Shown in pieces: positions 1 to 7,764 of a stretch of DNA of 64,000 nucleotides. This DNA comes from Nibribacter ruber (lineage in GTDB: Bacteria > Bacteroidota > Bacteroidia > Cytophagales > Hymenobacteraceae), in contig NZ_CP047897.1 in assembly GCF_009913235.1 (NCBI RefSeq), forward strand, positions 2,417,001-2,481,000, given 5' to 3'. The position numbers and the translations under genes are program-made. Below the pieces are notes generated by a model. It was given only the letters and a program-made list of their open reading frames with translations. It was not told where the DNA came from and did no database searches. Within the stretch, counting starts at the first letter, position 1; every line of letters begins with the position of its first letter.

Positions 1-1503
1 GAGGGCCATGGCCGTATCCTTCATCACGGTCACCCACTTCATGTGCTTCAGGAACCATCTCCGTTGCTTGGAGAGTAATCCCTTGGTGTAGTAGGCGTGC
101 AAGAACGGATGCACGTACAGCGTAATGTTTTTCTGATTCTGGCGGGTTAACAGATCTTCAATGGTCTGATCAATGTCATCCGTTACCAGAATGCTGGCCG
201 AGATCTTGCCGCTTCCCTGACAGGTGGGGCAGACTTCACCGGTTACAATGTTTTGCTCAGGCCGTACGCGCTGGCGGGTAATCTGCATGAGTCCGAATTT
301 GGAGATGGGCAGCACCGTGTACTTAGACCGGTCTTTTTTCATCTCTTCCTTTACTACATCCTGCACTTTTTGCCGGTTCTCGGCAGACTTCATATCAATA
401 AAGTCTACTACAATGATTCCGCCCAGGTCCCGGAGGCGCAGCTGACGCGCTACCTCTTTGGCCGCAGTAAGATTCACATTCAGAGCGGTGGCCTCCTGGT
501 CTGTCTCAGAGTTGGATTTGTTGCCGCTGTTCACATCTACCACGTGCAGGGCCTCTGTGTGTTCAATCACAAGGTAGCCGCCGCCTGGTATGCTCACTGT
601 CTTCCCAAACAGGGACTTCAGCTGCTTTTCAATGTTAAAGTGTTCAAAGGTTTTCACCTTGCCCGTGTAATGCTTCAGAATCTTCAGCTTATCCGGGGCG
701 ATGGTCTCAATGTAAGTTTTGATCTCGTCGTATAACTTGGCATCATCTACCACGATGTTGTCAAAACTTTCATTCAATATGTCTCTCAACATGGAGGAGG
801 AGCGTCCTAGCTCCCCAATCACTTTGTCGCGCTCTTTGGCGGTCTTCAAAGTGTTAATCCCTTCTTCCCAGGTGGCCACCATGCCACGCAGGTCCTTGTC
901 TAGTTCTGCTACTTCCCGGCCTTCGGCCACGGTCCTGATAATGACGCCAAAGTTCTCCGGCTTAATGGAGGTGATGAGGCGTTTCAGGCGGGTGCGTTCC
1001 TCTTTGCTGACAATCTTCTTAGACACGCTTACCGTGTTTGAGAAGGGTACCAGCACCAGGTAACGGCCGGCCAGGGAAATCTCACAAGAAAGACGCGGGC
1101 CTTTGGTGGAGATAGGCTCTTTGACAATCTGTACCAAGATCTGCTGTCCTTTTTTGAGGACGTCTGCCATCTTGCCCAGCTTTTCTATCTCGGGCTCAAA
1201 CTTGACTTGGTTTAGCTTGGCAGAGGCGTTTCTCTGGTTCTGCACCACTTTCACAAACTTGTTGAGAGTCTTAATGTTCTCTCCCAAATCATGGTAGTGC
1301 AGAAACGCGTCTTTGGAGTACCCAATGTCTACGAACGCTGCGTTCAGACCGGGCATTACCTTTTTGACGGTTCCCAGGAAAATATCTCCCACTGAGTAGT
1401 TGGTGTCATTTCTATCAAAATGATACTCTACCAGTCGCTTATCCTGCAGAAGGGCTATTCGTTCTCCATCTTGAGTAGAATTAATAATTAATTCGTTACT
1501 CAA
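1..1503 (-). CDS. rng: Ribonuclease E/G family protein (3' end outside window)
   Basis: Endoribonuclease of the RNase E/G family, acting in rRNA and mRNA processing. 501 codons are visible; the C-terminus runs off the left edge. An S1-like RNA-binding segment lies near residues 35-130. The catalytic metal-binding Asp pair sits in VVDVNSG (D323) and VVDFIDM (D367), matching D303/D346 of E. coli RNase E, and the zinc-link CPTC is at residues 425-428. The start is a TTG at 1503: the frame reads SNELIINSTQDGER directly after it, there is no in-frame ATG, and an in-frame stop lies 12 bases upstream. The basic mini-protein, TPR protein and HU gene follow on the same strand, a neighbourhood common in Bacteroidetes. 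Family assignment is secure; the name rng rather than rne is convention. Confidence 0.93.
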   Translation of the reverse strand, partial: MSNELIINSTQDGERIALLQDKRLVEYHFDRNDTNYSVGDIFLGTVKKVMPGLNAAFVDIGYSKDAFLHYHDLGENIKTLNKFVKVVQNQRNASAKLNQVKFEPEIEKLGKMADVLKKGQQILVQIVKEPISTKGPRLSCEISLAGRYLVLVPFSNTVSVSKKIVSKEERTRLKRLITSIKPENFGVIIRTVAEGREVAELDKDLRGMVATWEEGINTLKTAKERDKVIGELGRSSSMLRDILNESFDNIVVDDAKLYDEIKTYIETIAPDKLKILKHYTGKVKTFEHFNIEKQLKSLFGKTVSIPGGGYLVIEHTEALHVVDVNSGNKSNSETDQEATALNVNLTAAKEVARQLRLRDLGGIIVVDFIDMKSAENRQKVQDVVKEEMKKDRSKYTVLPISKFGLMQITRQRVRPEQNIVTGEVCPTCQGSGKISASILVTDDIDQTIEDLLTRQNQKNITLYVHPFLHAYYTKGLLSKQRRWFLKHMKWVTVMKDTAMAL

Positions 1504-1534
1504 TGTGTTTGATGCTTAGATGAAAGAATATACC

Positions 1535-1575
1535 AAAAGCCCATCATTACCAAATACTTGGCAATGTGGGCTTTT
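1535..1575 (-). terminator. Stem-loop between COX24-like gene and RNase G gene
   Basis: Inverted repeat AAAAGCCCA / TGGGCTTTT with a 23-base loop, flanked by A/T runs on both sides. It lies between the basic mini-protein stop and the RNase G start, so it could terminate or attenuate transcription entering rng. Confidence 0.5.
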
Positions 1576-1594
1576 AAGATCAAAGGACTATGCC

Positions 1595-1684
1595 TTATTT
1601 CTTCTTATGTCTGTTTTTGCGCAGACGCTTCTTTCTCTTGTGGGTAGCAATCTTATGTCTTTTTCTTTTTTTACCGCAAGGCAT
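1595..1684 (-). CDS. AURKAIP1/COX24-domain basic mini-protein (29 aa)
   Basis: A 29-residue protein, MPCGKKRKRHKIATHKRKKR then LRKNRHKKK, about 60% Lys/Arg/His. It belongs to the short Bacteroidetes proteins annotated with the COX24_C/AURKAIP1 domain; the mitochondrial relative (mS38) is a small-subunit ribosomal protein, so a ribosome-associated role is inferred, not shown here. Its position next to RNase G fits an RNA or ribosome function. Such a short, extremely basic reading frame with ATG and TAA is easily missed by gene callers. Confidence 0.85.
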   Translation of the reverse strand: MPCGKKRKRHKIATHKRKKRLRKNRHKKK

Positions 1685-1727
1685 AGTCTTGATCTTTTTA
1701 TAAGTGAAAAATATTTTAACTCTTGTG

Positions 1728-2624
1728 TTACTGGGCGTTGTTCATCTTCTGCAGATAGCTGTCTACAGAAGCCAACACCTCTGGGTCTTTGCTTAACTCC
1801 TTTACTCTGGCAAACGCCTTCTGGGCTTCTCCCTTCTGCTTGGTCTCTGCCAGCGACACGCCCAGGTAGAAATTGCCGTCTACGTGGCTAGGGTTCACCA
1901 TCACCAGCTCCCTGAAACGCTCCACCGCCTTGTCATATTGATTAGACTGCATGGAAAGTACGCCCAGGTTAAAGAGCGCCTTTTCGTTTTTAGGGTCTGT
2001 GGCAATCACTTCTCTCAGCAGCGTCACGCCTTTCATGGGGTTGTCGCTGGCGATGTAGGTCATAGCCGTGTTGGTCTTGGCGTCCAGGTTGGCAGGGTTG
2101 TTTTTCAAGACCTTCTCATAGAGCTCCCGCGCTTTCTGTCCCATGGTCTGGGATCTATCTTGCGTGGCAGCAAAGGTGAAGGCTTCAAAATACTGGTCTG
2201 CCGCTTTCTGGTAGCTTTTCTCACCAGGTCTGGCCAGCGCTGCCTGCTCAAAGAAGTAGCCGGCACTGTCATACTTGCTGATGTTGGCAAACTTTTCTCC
2301 CAGTTGGGTGGCCGTCTGGGCTTTTGCCTGGCTGTTGCTTTCGCGGTTAAACTTGGTGCGCAATTCTGCGATTTCCTTTAACTGGGCGGGCGTAGCGGCG
2401 GCGTGAGCCTCTGCCGGATTACCTGGCATAGGGGCCGCTGCCTCTTCTGCGTGGTCTTCATGGCCCGGGTGATTAGGGTCATGCTCCTGTGCAACGGGGG
2501 CGGCGGTACCATCGGCGGCAAAGGTACCTTTCTTGTCTTTGTTTATAATCACTTTTGGCAAAAGGGCCAGCACAACAACCAGTACAATGGCAGAAATGAC
2601 AAGCGCAACACGTCCTTTAGACAT
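1728..2624 (-). CDS. TPR-repeat protein with N-terminal membrane anchor
   Basis: 298 residues. A short cytoplasmic N-terminus is followed by one hydrophobic segment (about residues 7-26). Then comes a His/Glu/Ala/Pro-rich linker containing EHDPNHPGHEDHAEE, and tetratricopeptide repeats from about residue 110 to the end, with motifs such as ALFNLGVLSMQSNQYDKAV and HVDGNFYLGVSLAET. TPR proteins are protein-interaction scaffolds; the partner is unknown. The single anchor places the repeats in the periplasm or at the inner membrane face. It lies downstream of HU with only 61 bases between, but has its own TATCTTTG box there. Confidence 0.85.
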   Translation of the reverse strand: MSKGRVALVISAIVLVVVLALLPKVIINKDKKGTFAADGTAAPVAQEHDPNHPGHEDHAEEAAAPMPGNPAEAHAAATPAQLKEIAELRTKFNRESNSQAKAQTATQLGEKFANISKYDSAGYFFEQAALARPGEKSYQKAADQYFEAFTFAATQDRSQTMGQKARELYEKVLKNNPANLDAKTNTAMTYIASDNPMKGVTLLREVIATDPKNEKALFNLGVLSMQSNQYDKAVERFRELVMVNPSHVDGNFYLGVSLAETKQKGEAQKAFARVKELSKDPEVLASVDSYLQKMNNAQ

Positions 2625-2669
2625 AATTCTCAGACCAATAGGTAATTAAAAACTCAGGTTTTAAGGCTG

Positions 2670-2677
2670 CAAAGATA
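2670..2677 (-). promoter_or_regulatory. Bacteroidetes -7 box (TATCTTTG) for the TPR gene
   Basis: TATCTTTG on the minus strand fits the TAnnTTTG -7 consensus of Bacteroidetes sigma-A. A TTG core lies 16 bases further upstream at 2694-2696, inside the end of the HU gene. It sits 46 bases before the TPR start codon. Confidence 0.55.
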
Positions 2678-2685
2678 CAAAAAGC

Positions 2686-2991
2686 TTAGGAAACAACCGC
2701 CTCCTTGATTTTTTTGCTGTTTTTGATCTTAGCTACAAAGGTCTTAGACGGTTTGAAGCTAGGAATAAAGTGCTCGTCAATGATGATAGAGGTGTTCTTG
2801 GAGATGTTACGGGCTACTTTCTTGGCGCGCTTCTTATTCACAAAGCTTCCAAAGCCACGCACATAAATGTTATTGCCATCGGCCATAGAGTCCTTAACCA
2901 CTTTGAAGAACGCCTCTACGGTTGCCGTAACATCAGATTTCTCAATCCCTGTCTTGTCCGCAATTTCTGATATAACTTCTGCTTTAGTCAC
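2686..2991 (-). CDS. hup: HU/IHF-family DNA-binding protein
   Basis: 101 residues with the full HU/IHF fold: N-terminal helices (MTKAEVISEIADKTGIEKSD), then the dimerisation and beta-arm region with VRGFGSFVNKKRAKKVARN and a C-terminal FKPSKTF motif. It bends and compacts DNA as a dimer. A short basic tail (KNSKKIKEAVVS) extends beyond the usual 90 residues. It is divergent from mutY, with a 186-base gap holding its promoter. The subtype (HU versus IHF-like) cannot be settled from the sequence alone. Confidence 0.93.
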   Translation of the reverse strand: MTKAEVISEIADKTGIEKSDVTATVEAFFKVVKDSMADGNNIYVRGFGSFVNKKRAKKVARNISKNTSIIIDEHFIPSFKPSKTFVAKIKNSKKIKEAVVS

Positions 2992-3076
2992 TTGTTTAAA
3001 CGATTAGTATTTGAGTGAAGATGAATATGTTTGTTGCAACTTGGCTGCACTGCTGCAGCACTCCGAAATCGGGGCA

Positions 3077-3084
3077 CAAAGGTA
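3077..3084 (-). promoter_or_regulatory. Bacteroidetes -7 box (TACCTTTG) for the HU gene
   Basis: TACCTTTG on the minus strand matches TAnnTTTG, 85 bases upstream of the HU start, implying a leader of roughly 75-80 bases. No clear -33 TTTG was found at the expected spacing. Confidence 0.45.
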
Positions 3085-3177
3085 ACCGGCCTTTTTGGAA
3101 AGTAAAACATTTAATTAAAAAATAAACTGCGTTTTTATTCGCATAGTAACAGCAAACCAACACGTTAAAGACCGCAC

Positions 3178-4254
3178 ATGCCCGCTCCCACCCCCTCTTT
3201 CTTTAGTTCTGCGCTCATTCAATGGTACCACCGGCACCAGCGGGCCCTGCCCTGGCGCGAAACCCGTGACCCCTACGCTATCTGGCTGTCTGAGATCATC
3301 TTACAGCAAACCAGGGTAAAACAAGGCCTGCCGTACTACCTGCGGTTCATGGAACGGTTCCCCACGGTCTCTGACTTAGCAAACGCCCCGCAGGATGAAG
3401 TATTGCGCCTCTGGCAAGGTTTGGGCTATTACTCCCGGGCCCGCAACCTGCATTTCACGGCCAAACAGGTGGTAGAAGAATTTGGCGGTCAGTTCCCGGG
3501 CACGTACCAAGAGTTATTGAAGCTCAAGGGCGTAGGAAGTTATACTGCGGCGGCCATTGCGTCTTTTGCCTACAGAGAGCCGGTGGCCGTGCTGGACGGC
3601 AACGTGTACCGGGTGCTGGCGCGGGTGTTTGGCAAGTATGAGAACATTGCCGCGCCCGCCAGCAAGAAAGTGTTTGAAGAATTAGCCAACTCCCTCATTC
3701 CGCAAGACGAGCCTGACACGTTCAACCAGGCCATCATGGAGTTTGGCGCCATCCAGTGCACACCCGTGGCACCAGACTGCTTGTTTTGCCCTTTGCAGCA
3801 GACCTGTTTCGCGTTTTTGAATGGCTTGGTGAATGCCCTGCCGCTCAAGGAAAAGGCCAAAAGCAGCCGGCAAAGATTTTTCCAGTACCTGGTCCTGCAG
3901 GTGGGCGACCAGGTGTACATGAAAAAGCGCACGCAGAACGATATCTGGATGGGCCTGTATGACTTCTTTCTGGTAGAGTCTGAGGCGCCAGGTTTACCCG
4001 CACCTGAAGTAAAATCTCAGCTGGAACAAGCCCTTCAGGAAGCCGTGGCTGCATTTACCCCCGTTGACCAAACCTACAAGCATGTGCTGAGCCACCAAAA
4101 AATTATGGCGCAATTTTATCTGGTTTCGTTGCCAAACCGTTTAAGGAAAGAGGTTGAAGAATCAATAGGCCTGAGTCTATATAGTTTAGAAGCCATAGAG
4201 GAATTACCCAAAGCGGTCTTGATAAATTCGTTTTTGAAAGACCATTTATTTTAA
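3178..4254 (+). CDS. mutY: A/G-specific adenine DNA glycosylase MutY
   Basis: Base-excision repair enzyme removing adenine mispaired with 8-oxoguanine. 358 residues, normal for the family. Visible features: catalytic Glu39 in LSEIILQQTRV, helix-hairpin-helix LKGVGSYTAAAIASF, catalytic Asp140 in VLDGNVYRV, and the 4Fe-4S ligands C194, C201, C204 and C210 (spacing C-x6-C-x2-C-x5-C). The C-terminal third is NUDIX-like and would recognise 8-oxoG. The ATG at 3178 starts MPAPTPSFFSSALIQWYHRH. It is followed by ssb, gldE and gldD on the same strand, a conserved Bacteroidetes order. Confidence 0.96.
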   Translation: MPAPTPSFFSSALIQWYHRHQRALPWRETRDPYAIWLSEIILQQTRVKQGLPYYLRFMERFPTVSDLANAPQDEVLRLWQGLGYYSRARNLHFTAKQVVEEFGGQFPGTYQELLKLKGVGSYTAAAIASFAYREPVAVLDGNVYRVLARVFGKYENIAAPASKKVFEELANSLIPQDEPDTFNQAIMEFGAIQCTPVAPDCLFCPLQQTCFAFLNGLVNALPLKEKAKSSRQRFFQYLVLQVGDQVYMKKRTQNDIWMGLYDFFLVESEAPGLPAPEVKSQLEQALQEAVAAFTPVDQTYKHVLSHQKIMAQFYLVSLPNRLRKEVEESIGLSLYSLEAIEELPKAVLINSFLKDHLF

Positions 4255-4277
4255 GTATATTTAAAGTTACAGTTATA

Positions 4278-4285
4278 TATTTTTG
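4278..4285 (+). promoter_or_regulatory. Bacteroidetes -7 box (TATTTTTG) for ssb
   Basis: TATTTTTG fits TAnnTTTG and lies 19 bases before the ATG at 4304. Its presence inside the 5' extension of the longest reading frame supports the shorter ssb start. Confidence 0.5.
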
Positions 4286-4303
4286 CACTTTTTGAACCAA
4301 CAT

Positions 4304-4783
4304 ATGGCAAGCATTAACAAAGTAATTTTAATAGGAAACCTGGGCAAAGACCCAGAGGTGCGTCACTTAGAAGGCGGCGTGGCCGTGGCCCGTTTCCCGT
4401 TGGCTACTTCTGAGACGTTCAAAGACAAAAACGGCGAGCGCCAGGAGCGCACCGAGTGGCACAACATTGTGGTTTGGCGCGGTCTAGCCGAGGTAACGGA
4501 GAAGTACCTGAAGAAAGGCCAGTCTGTCTACATTGAAGGCAAGATCAGAACCAACAGCTACCAGGACAAAGAAGGCGTGCAACGCTACAGCACAGAGATT
4601 GTGGCAGACAACATGACCATGTTGGGCGGCCGCTCTGAAGGCGGTTCTGGTAACGGCAACGGCAGCAGCTATGAGCAAAGCAACAGCAGCGCCAACGCCC
4701 CGGCCAGCAGTGCCTCCACTTCTTCTAAAGGAAATACGTCTTCTTTCTCTGCAGAACAGGAGCCCGACGACCTTCCTTTCTAA
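4304..4783 (+). CDS. ssb: Single-stranded DNA-binding protein
   Basis: 159 residues. The N-terminal OB fold runs from [20 protein letters not shown] to about residue 110. A Gly/Ser/Asn-rich disordered linker follows, then the acidic tail ending DDLPF, the conserved docking peptide for replication and repair partners. The reading frame is open seven codons upstream from a TTG, but ATG 4304 gives the canonical [12 protein letters not shown] start and a promoter box lies within the extension. It lies between mutY and gldE. Confidence 0.96.
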   Translation: MASINKVILIGNLGKDPEVRHLEGGVAVARFPLATSETFKDKNGERQERTEWHNIVVWRGLAEVTEKYLKKGQSVYIEGKIRTNSYQDKEGVQRYSTEIVADNMTMLGGRSEGGSGNGNGSSYEQSNSSANAPASSASTSSKGNTSSFSAEQEPDDLPF

Positions 4784-4811
4784 ACCTTATTGTTGAACCA
4801 ATACCTTCATT

Positions 4812-6173
4812 TTGGAAAGTATACCATCCTTGGGAGAGCCCTCCAGTTGGGGCTCTCTTCTTCTCTTTTCCCCTGTCAGCTTCTGGTGGGCACCTTGGGC
4901 AGGCCCTTTGTCCCTGCTGCTCATCTTTCTGCCGGGCATCTTCTTCCTTACCGCGGCCCTGGCCGCTTTCCTAAGACAGCTTCAGTCTTACACCTCCGTA
5001 GATAAAAAATCAGCTGGGTTTAGCACCTCGGCAGAAAAGCTGTTGCAGCACCCTGACCGGGTATTGGGCGCCGGCACGCTTTTGTCTACCACCCTGCACC
5101 TGGTACTGGCCATGGTAGCCTACCGCGCGCTGGTACAACTCAGTGTTTCCTTTGCGCAACCATTAGCTGTTATTTGGGGCGGCTTTCTGGGCGCAGCCGT
5201 GGTTATGTTCCTGGTCAGAAGCCTGGCCCTGAAGTGGGGCAGACAGCTCCAGGCGACTGGGACCTACCTACCCCTGGCTCCAGTCTTGCGGCTTACCTGC
5301 GCACTAGGTACTCCCTTTGTGAAACTGCTACAGCCCCTGCAACAGATTACCGGCCATACGCGCAACGTGCTGGGCACCCCGTCAGCCACTGAAGAAGCTC
5401 ATAACTCTCTGGACAACTCCCCGGCCGAACCCGCTTCGCCGCAGGAAAAAGGACTTTTAAAAGCCATCATCAACTTCAGTTCCATCACGGTTAGGCAGAT
5501 TATGCGGGCCCGGGTAGACGTGGTGGGCATTCACAGAAAGATGCCCTATTCCGCCTTGATTAAGCAGATTCATCAGTGGGGCTACTCGCGCATGCCGGTG
5601 TACACAGAGGGCTTGGACAAAATTGACGGCGTGCTGTACGTGAAGGATTTGCTGCCGTATTTGGGCGCGCCCTCTGACTTTGTGTGGCAAAACCTCATCA
5701 GAACCCCTTACTTTGTACCTGAGACCAAGAAGATAGATGACCTGCTGCGCGATTTCCAGGAACGGCACGTGCACATGGCCATTGTAGTGGATGAATATGG
5801 CGAAACCACTGGCCTCCTCACCCTGGAAGATGTGATTGAGGAGATTGTAGGCGAGATTCATGATGAATTAGACGACGAAGAGGACCGCTACTACACGCAA
5901 TTAGACGAACATACGTTTCTGTTTGAGGGCCGGGCCTCATTGCATGACTTCTGCAAGATCATTGACCCGCCCACTGATCTGTTTAAAGAGGTACGGCACG
6001 AGGTAGAATCTGTGGCGGGGCTCATGCTCAGGTTGTTCTCCAGAATTCCGCACACCGGCGAAGAAATTTACCTGGGGCCCTACCAGTTTACCATTGAAGC
6101 GGCAGACAGTAAGAAAATTAAAAAAGTACGCGTGCATGAAACAGTGGCGCACTCAGAGAATGAAGAAGAATAA
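4812..6173 (+). CDS. gldE: Gliding motility-associated membrane protein GldE (CNNM/CorC-like)
   Basis: 453 residues. The N-terminus is hydrophobic (about residues 15-60, with further segments near 95-145), followed by a CBS-domain pair (about 215-340, including RVDVVGIHRKMPYSAL and LLTLEDVIEEIVGEI) and a CorC/HlyC C-terminal domain (about 350-440). This is the architecture of GldE, the hemolysin/CorC-like protein linked to GldD and to gliding/T9SS assembly in Bacteroidetes. The gldE stop overlaps the start of gldD by 14 bases, so they are translationally linked. Without other gld genes in the window, actual gliding cannot be inferred. Confidence 0.9.
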   Translation: MESIPSLGEPSSWGSLLLFSPVSFWWAPWAGPLSLLLIFLPGIFFLTAALAAFLRQLQSYTSVDKKSAGFSTSAEKLLQHPDRVLGAGTLLSTTLHLVLAMVAYRALVQLSVSFAQPLAVIWGGFLGAAVVMFLVRSLALKWGRQLQATGTYLPLAPVLRLTCALGTPFVKLLQPLQQITGHTRNVLGTPSATEEAHNSLDNSPAEPASPQEKGLLKAIINFSSITVRQIMRARVDVVGIHRKMPYSALIKQIHQWGYSRMPVYTEGLDKIDGVLYVKDLLPYLGAPSDFVWQNLIRTPYFVPETKKIDDLLRDFQERHVHMAIVVDEYGETTGLLTLEDVIEEIVGEIHDELDDEEDRYYTQLDEHTFLFEGRASLHDFCKIIDPPTDLFKEVRHEVESVAGLMLRLFSRIPHTGEEIYLGPYQFTIEAADSKKIKKVRVHETVAHSENEEE

Positions 6174-6762
6174 GCTCTTTTCACTAATTGCCGTTTTGGT
6201 GGCCATGGCCGGCTTTTCTGCCTGTGAGCCTGAATACACCCCCAAGCCGAAGGGCTACAACCGCATAGACCTTCCGCCAGCCAAATACACCGTGCTCAGC
6301 CAGCCGCACCCGTATGTATTTGAACATTCTGTGTATGCCAAGGTCCTCAAAGATTCTTCGCGCATTGCAGAGCCGCACTGGATAGACCTGTATTACCCAC
6401 AGTTTGACGCCAACATTCAGCTCACGTACAAAGACTTCAACCAGGATCCCAAGAAGTTCAATGAGTTGGTGGAAGATGCCCGTAGGCTCACCAGCCGGCA
6501 CCAGATCAAGGCCTACGCCATTGAAGAAAGCCAAATTAAAACGCCCACCGGCATCACGGCCAGCGTCTTTGAACTAGAAGGAGAAGTGCCCAGCCAGTTC
6601 CAGTTCTACCTCACTGACAGCACCAAGCACTTCTTCCGGGGGGCCTTGTATTTCAGGACCGCCACCGCCAATGACTCTCTGGCTCCGGTCATTGAGTACA
6701 TCAAGAAAGACGTGGTCCATTTGTTGAACACGCTTCATTGGTCTGACCAGATAAAAAAATAA
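6160..6762 (+). CDS. gldD: Gliding motility lipoprotein GldD
   Basis: 200 residues from ATG 6160. A lipoprotein signal (MKKNKLFSLIAVLVAMAGFS, then Cys in SACEP) and a body containing YTPKPKGYNRIDLP and IDLYYPQFDANIQLTYK are typical of GldD. GldD is required for gliding and is linked to stability of the T9SS motor components in Flavobacterium. The longer frame from 6094 would bury the signal peptide behind 22 residues overlapping gldE, so the internal ATG is preferred. It is the last gene of the mutY-ssb-gldE-gldD run and is followed by a dispersed palindrome copy. Confidence 0.9.
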   Translation: MKKNKLFSLIAVLVAMAGFSACEPEYTPKPKGYNRIDLPPAKYTVLSQPHPYVFEHSVYAKVLKDSSRIAEPHWIDLYYPQFDANIQLTYKDFNQDPKKFNELVEDARRLTSRHQIKAYAIEESQIKTPTGITASVFELEGEVPSQFQFYLTDSTKHFFRGALYFRTATANDSLAPVIEYIKKDVVHLLNTLHWSDQIKK

Positions 6763-6770
6763 AGCGCTTC

Positions 6771-6808
6771 CGTTTTTGGCCTGTTTTCTGTAAAAGAGGC
6801 TGAAAACG
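6771..6808. repeat. 38-bp dispersed palindrome, copy 1
   Basis: Left arm exact (CGTTTTTGGCCTGTTTT), right arm diverged. It starts 8 bases after the gldD stop. See the finding on the repeat family. Confidence 0.85.
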
Positions 6809-6846
6809 GGTTTGCGTATAGCCTCTAACTCTTCAGTTAGCCTTGC

Positions 6847-6890
6847 TAGCCGCGTTATTACGCGAGTATACTCGCGTAATAACGCGGCTA
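6847..6890. repeat. 44-bp perfect palindrome without spacer
   Basis: TAGCCGCGTTATTACGCGAG followed by TA, then the exact reverse complement: 22-base arms meeting with no loop. It is unrelated to the 38-bp family and not followed by a T-run. It lies between gldD and the cassette-like insert. Confidence 0.9.
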
Positions 6891-7021
6891 TGCGGTTTCC
6901 AGTGAAATCACTATCTATAAGAAAAATCACTATATCGTTAGTACAATGCCAATTAATTAGGGCTCTTTGTCGGCATGGAAGAAAATCTTACCTTTCCTGT
7001 ATACCATGCGCACCACATCAC

Positions 7022-7042
7022 CTCCGCACATAGTACAGATAA
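7022..7042. repeat. Motif shared by the 5' flanks of both cassette-like inserts (copy A)
   Basis: Contains CCGCACATAGTACAGATAA. Its full 21 bases match 40879-40899 at 19 positions. It ends 25 bases before the proposed cassette boundary G|TT at 7067/7068. Read on the minus strand it would encode an ICTxCG zinc-knuckle-like peptide, so it may be either a DNA site or a remnant of coding sequence. Confidence 0.6.
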
Positions 7043-7067
7043 GCGTATGTTTACGTTTATCCGGTAG

Positions 7068-7667
7068 TTATGTACAACTATAAAAAATTGAATGAAAAAA
7101 TTATTGATACTATTTCTCTTCGTTACTCTCCTAAGTTGCCAGCGAACGGATTCCCAAGATACTGCCGATAAAAAACAAGAAACTGTACAAGCTTCTTCAA
7201 TAGACCCTGCAAAAGCGGATTCTGAAAAAACCAGCGACACCTTAACTATCGACGGAAAAAGCGTTGTATTTTTTTCAATCTCGCAAACGGAGTACGACAA
7301 GATAATACAGGAAGAAGGTGAAGATTCTGGAATCAATGAAATTATCAGCGACTTCGAATACTATTCTTCAGAAGTAACCGACACTCTTAATAAAGCAGGA
7401 TTCAAAACAATATTGACGACTAGTAAAACCTTTGCAATCGTAAATAAGCAAGGCGACAAAAGGTTTATCAATAGAGACATCAAAGAAGGGAAAGTAGGTA
7501 TATTACTTTTCGACGGCACGAAAGAACCATTACTTGATTATGGTGTTGGGACGGACATTGATTATCTTTCCATAGTAGACGAATATTTCAAGAAGAAATA
7601 GCTGTACATAACACTGTGTAAAAAATATGCGTCGGCTGACGGCCTAGCACACTTTTTACACTAGCCG
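7068..7667 (+). mobile_element. Integron-cassette-like insert A (one gene plus attC-like site)
   Basis: A 600-base unit bounded by G|TTATGTAC (7067-7075) and G|TTACC (7667/7668). The first bases are the exact reverse complement of GTACATAAC at 7604-7612, the relation expected between a cassette's 5' end and the R'' box of its own attC. The ORF begins 24 bases inside the left boundary and ends just before the attC-like palindrome, as in integron cassettes. It is AT-richer than its neighbours. No integrase is in the window, so mobility is inferred only. Confidence 0.5.
7092..7601 (+). CDS. Orphan lipoprotein in cassette-like insert
   Basis: 169 residues with a lipoprotein signal (MKKLLILFLFVTLLSC), a Ser/Thr/Asp/Lys-rich linker and a folded part (about 50-169) that includes SISQTEYDKIIQEEG and DEYFKKK at the end. 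I do not recognise the family. The coding sequence is AT-rich and Lys-rich compared with the GC-rich neighbours, consistent with recent acquisition. It is likely secreted and membrane-anchored. The start ATG follows an AT-rich leader inside the insert. Confidence 0.75.
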   Translation: MKKLLILFLFVTLLSCQRTDSQDTADKKQETVQASSIDPAKADSEKTSDTLTIDGKSVVFFSISQTEYDKIIQEEGEDSGINEIISDFEYYSSEVTDTLNKAGFKTILTTSKTFAIVNKQGDKRFINRDIKEGKVGILLFDGTKEPLLDYGVGTDIDYLSIVDEYFKKK

Positions 7668-7671
7668 TTAC
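7604..7671 (+). other. attC-like imperfect palindrome A
   Basis: Outer boxes GTACATAAC and CCGTTACC; inner arms GTGTAAAAA (7616-7624) and TTTTTACAC (7653-7661); central hairpin CGTC-GGCT-GACG. The order R''-L''-centre-L'-R' with conserved AAC/GTT ends resembles integron attC sites. It shares AACAYTGTRTAA and TTTAYACKAG-CCGTTA with site B near 41350. Confidence 0.5.
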
Positions 7672-7764
7672 CAAACCTAGAACACCTCATGCATCCAACT
7701 TCCAGGATTCACGGCAATAAGCCAATCCTATGCGCAGTTATCATTATGGCAAAAGCATTCTTAC

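Noticed and set aside
253-1297. Plus-strand open frames within the first 1.5 kb
   Set aside because: They are antisense to the RNase G gene, which has clear catalytic motifs and normal coding character on the minus strand.
6957-7067. Minus-strand peptide ICTMCGGDVVRMVYRKGK beside insert A
   Set aside because: It has no upstream start and a stop codon precedes it immediately, so it is at most a fragment.
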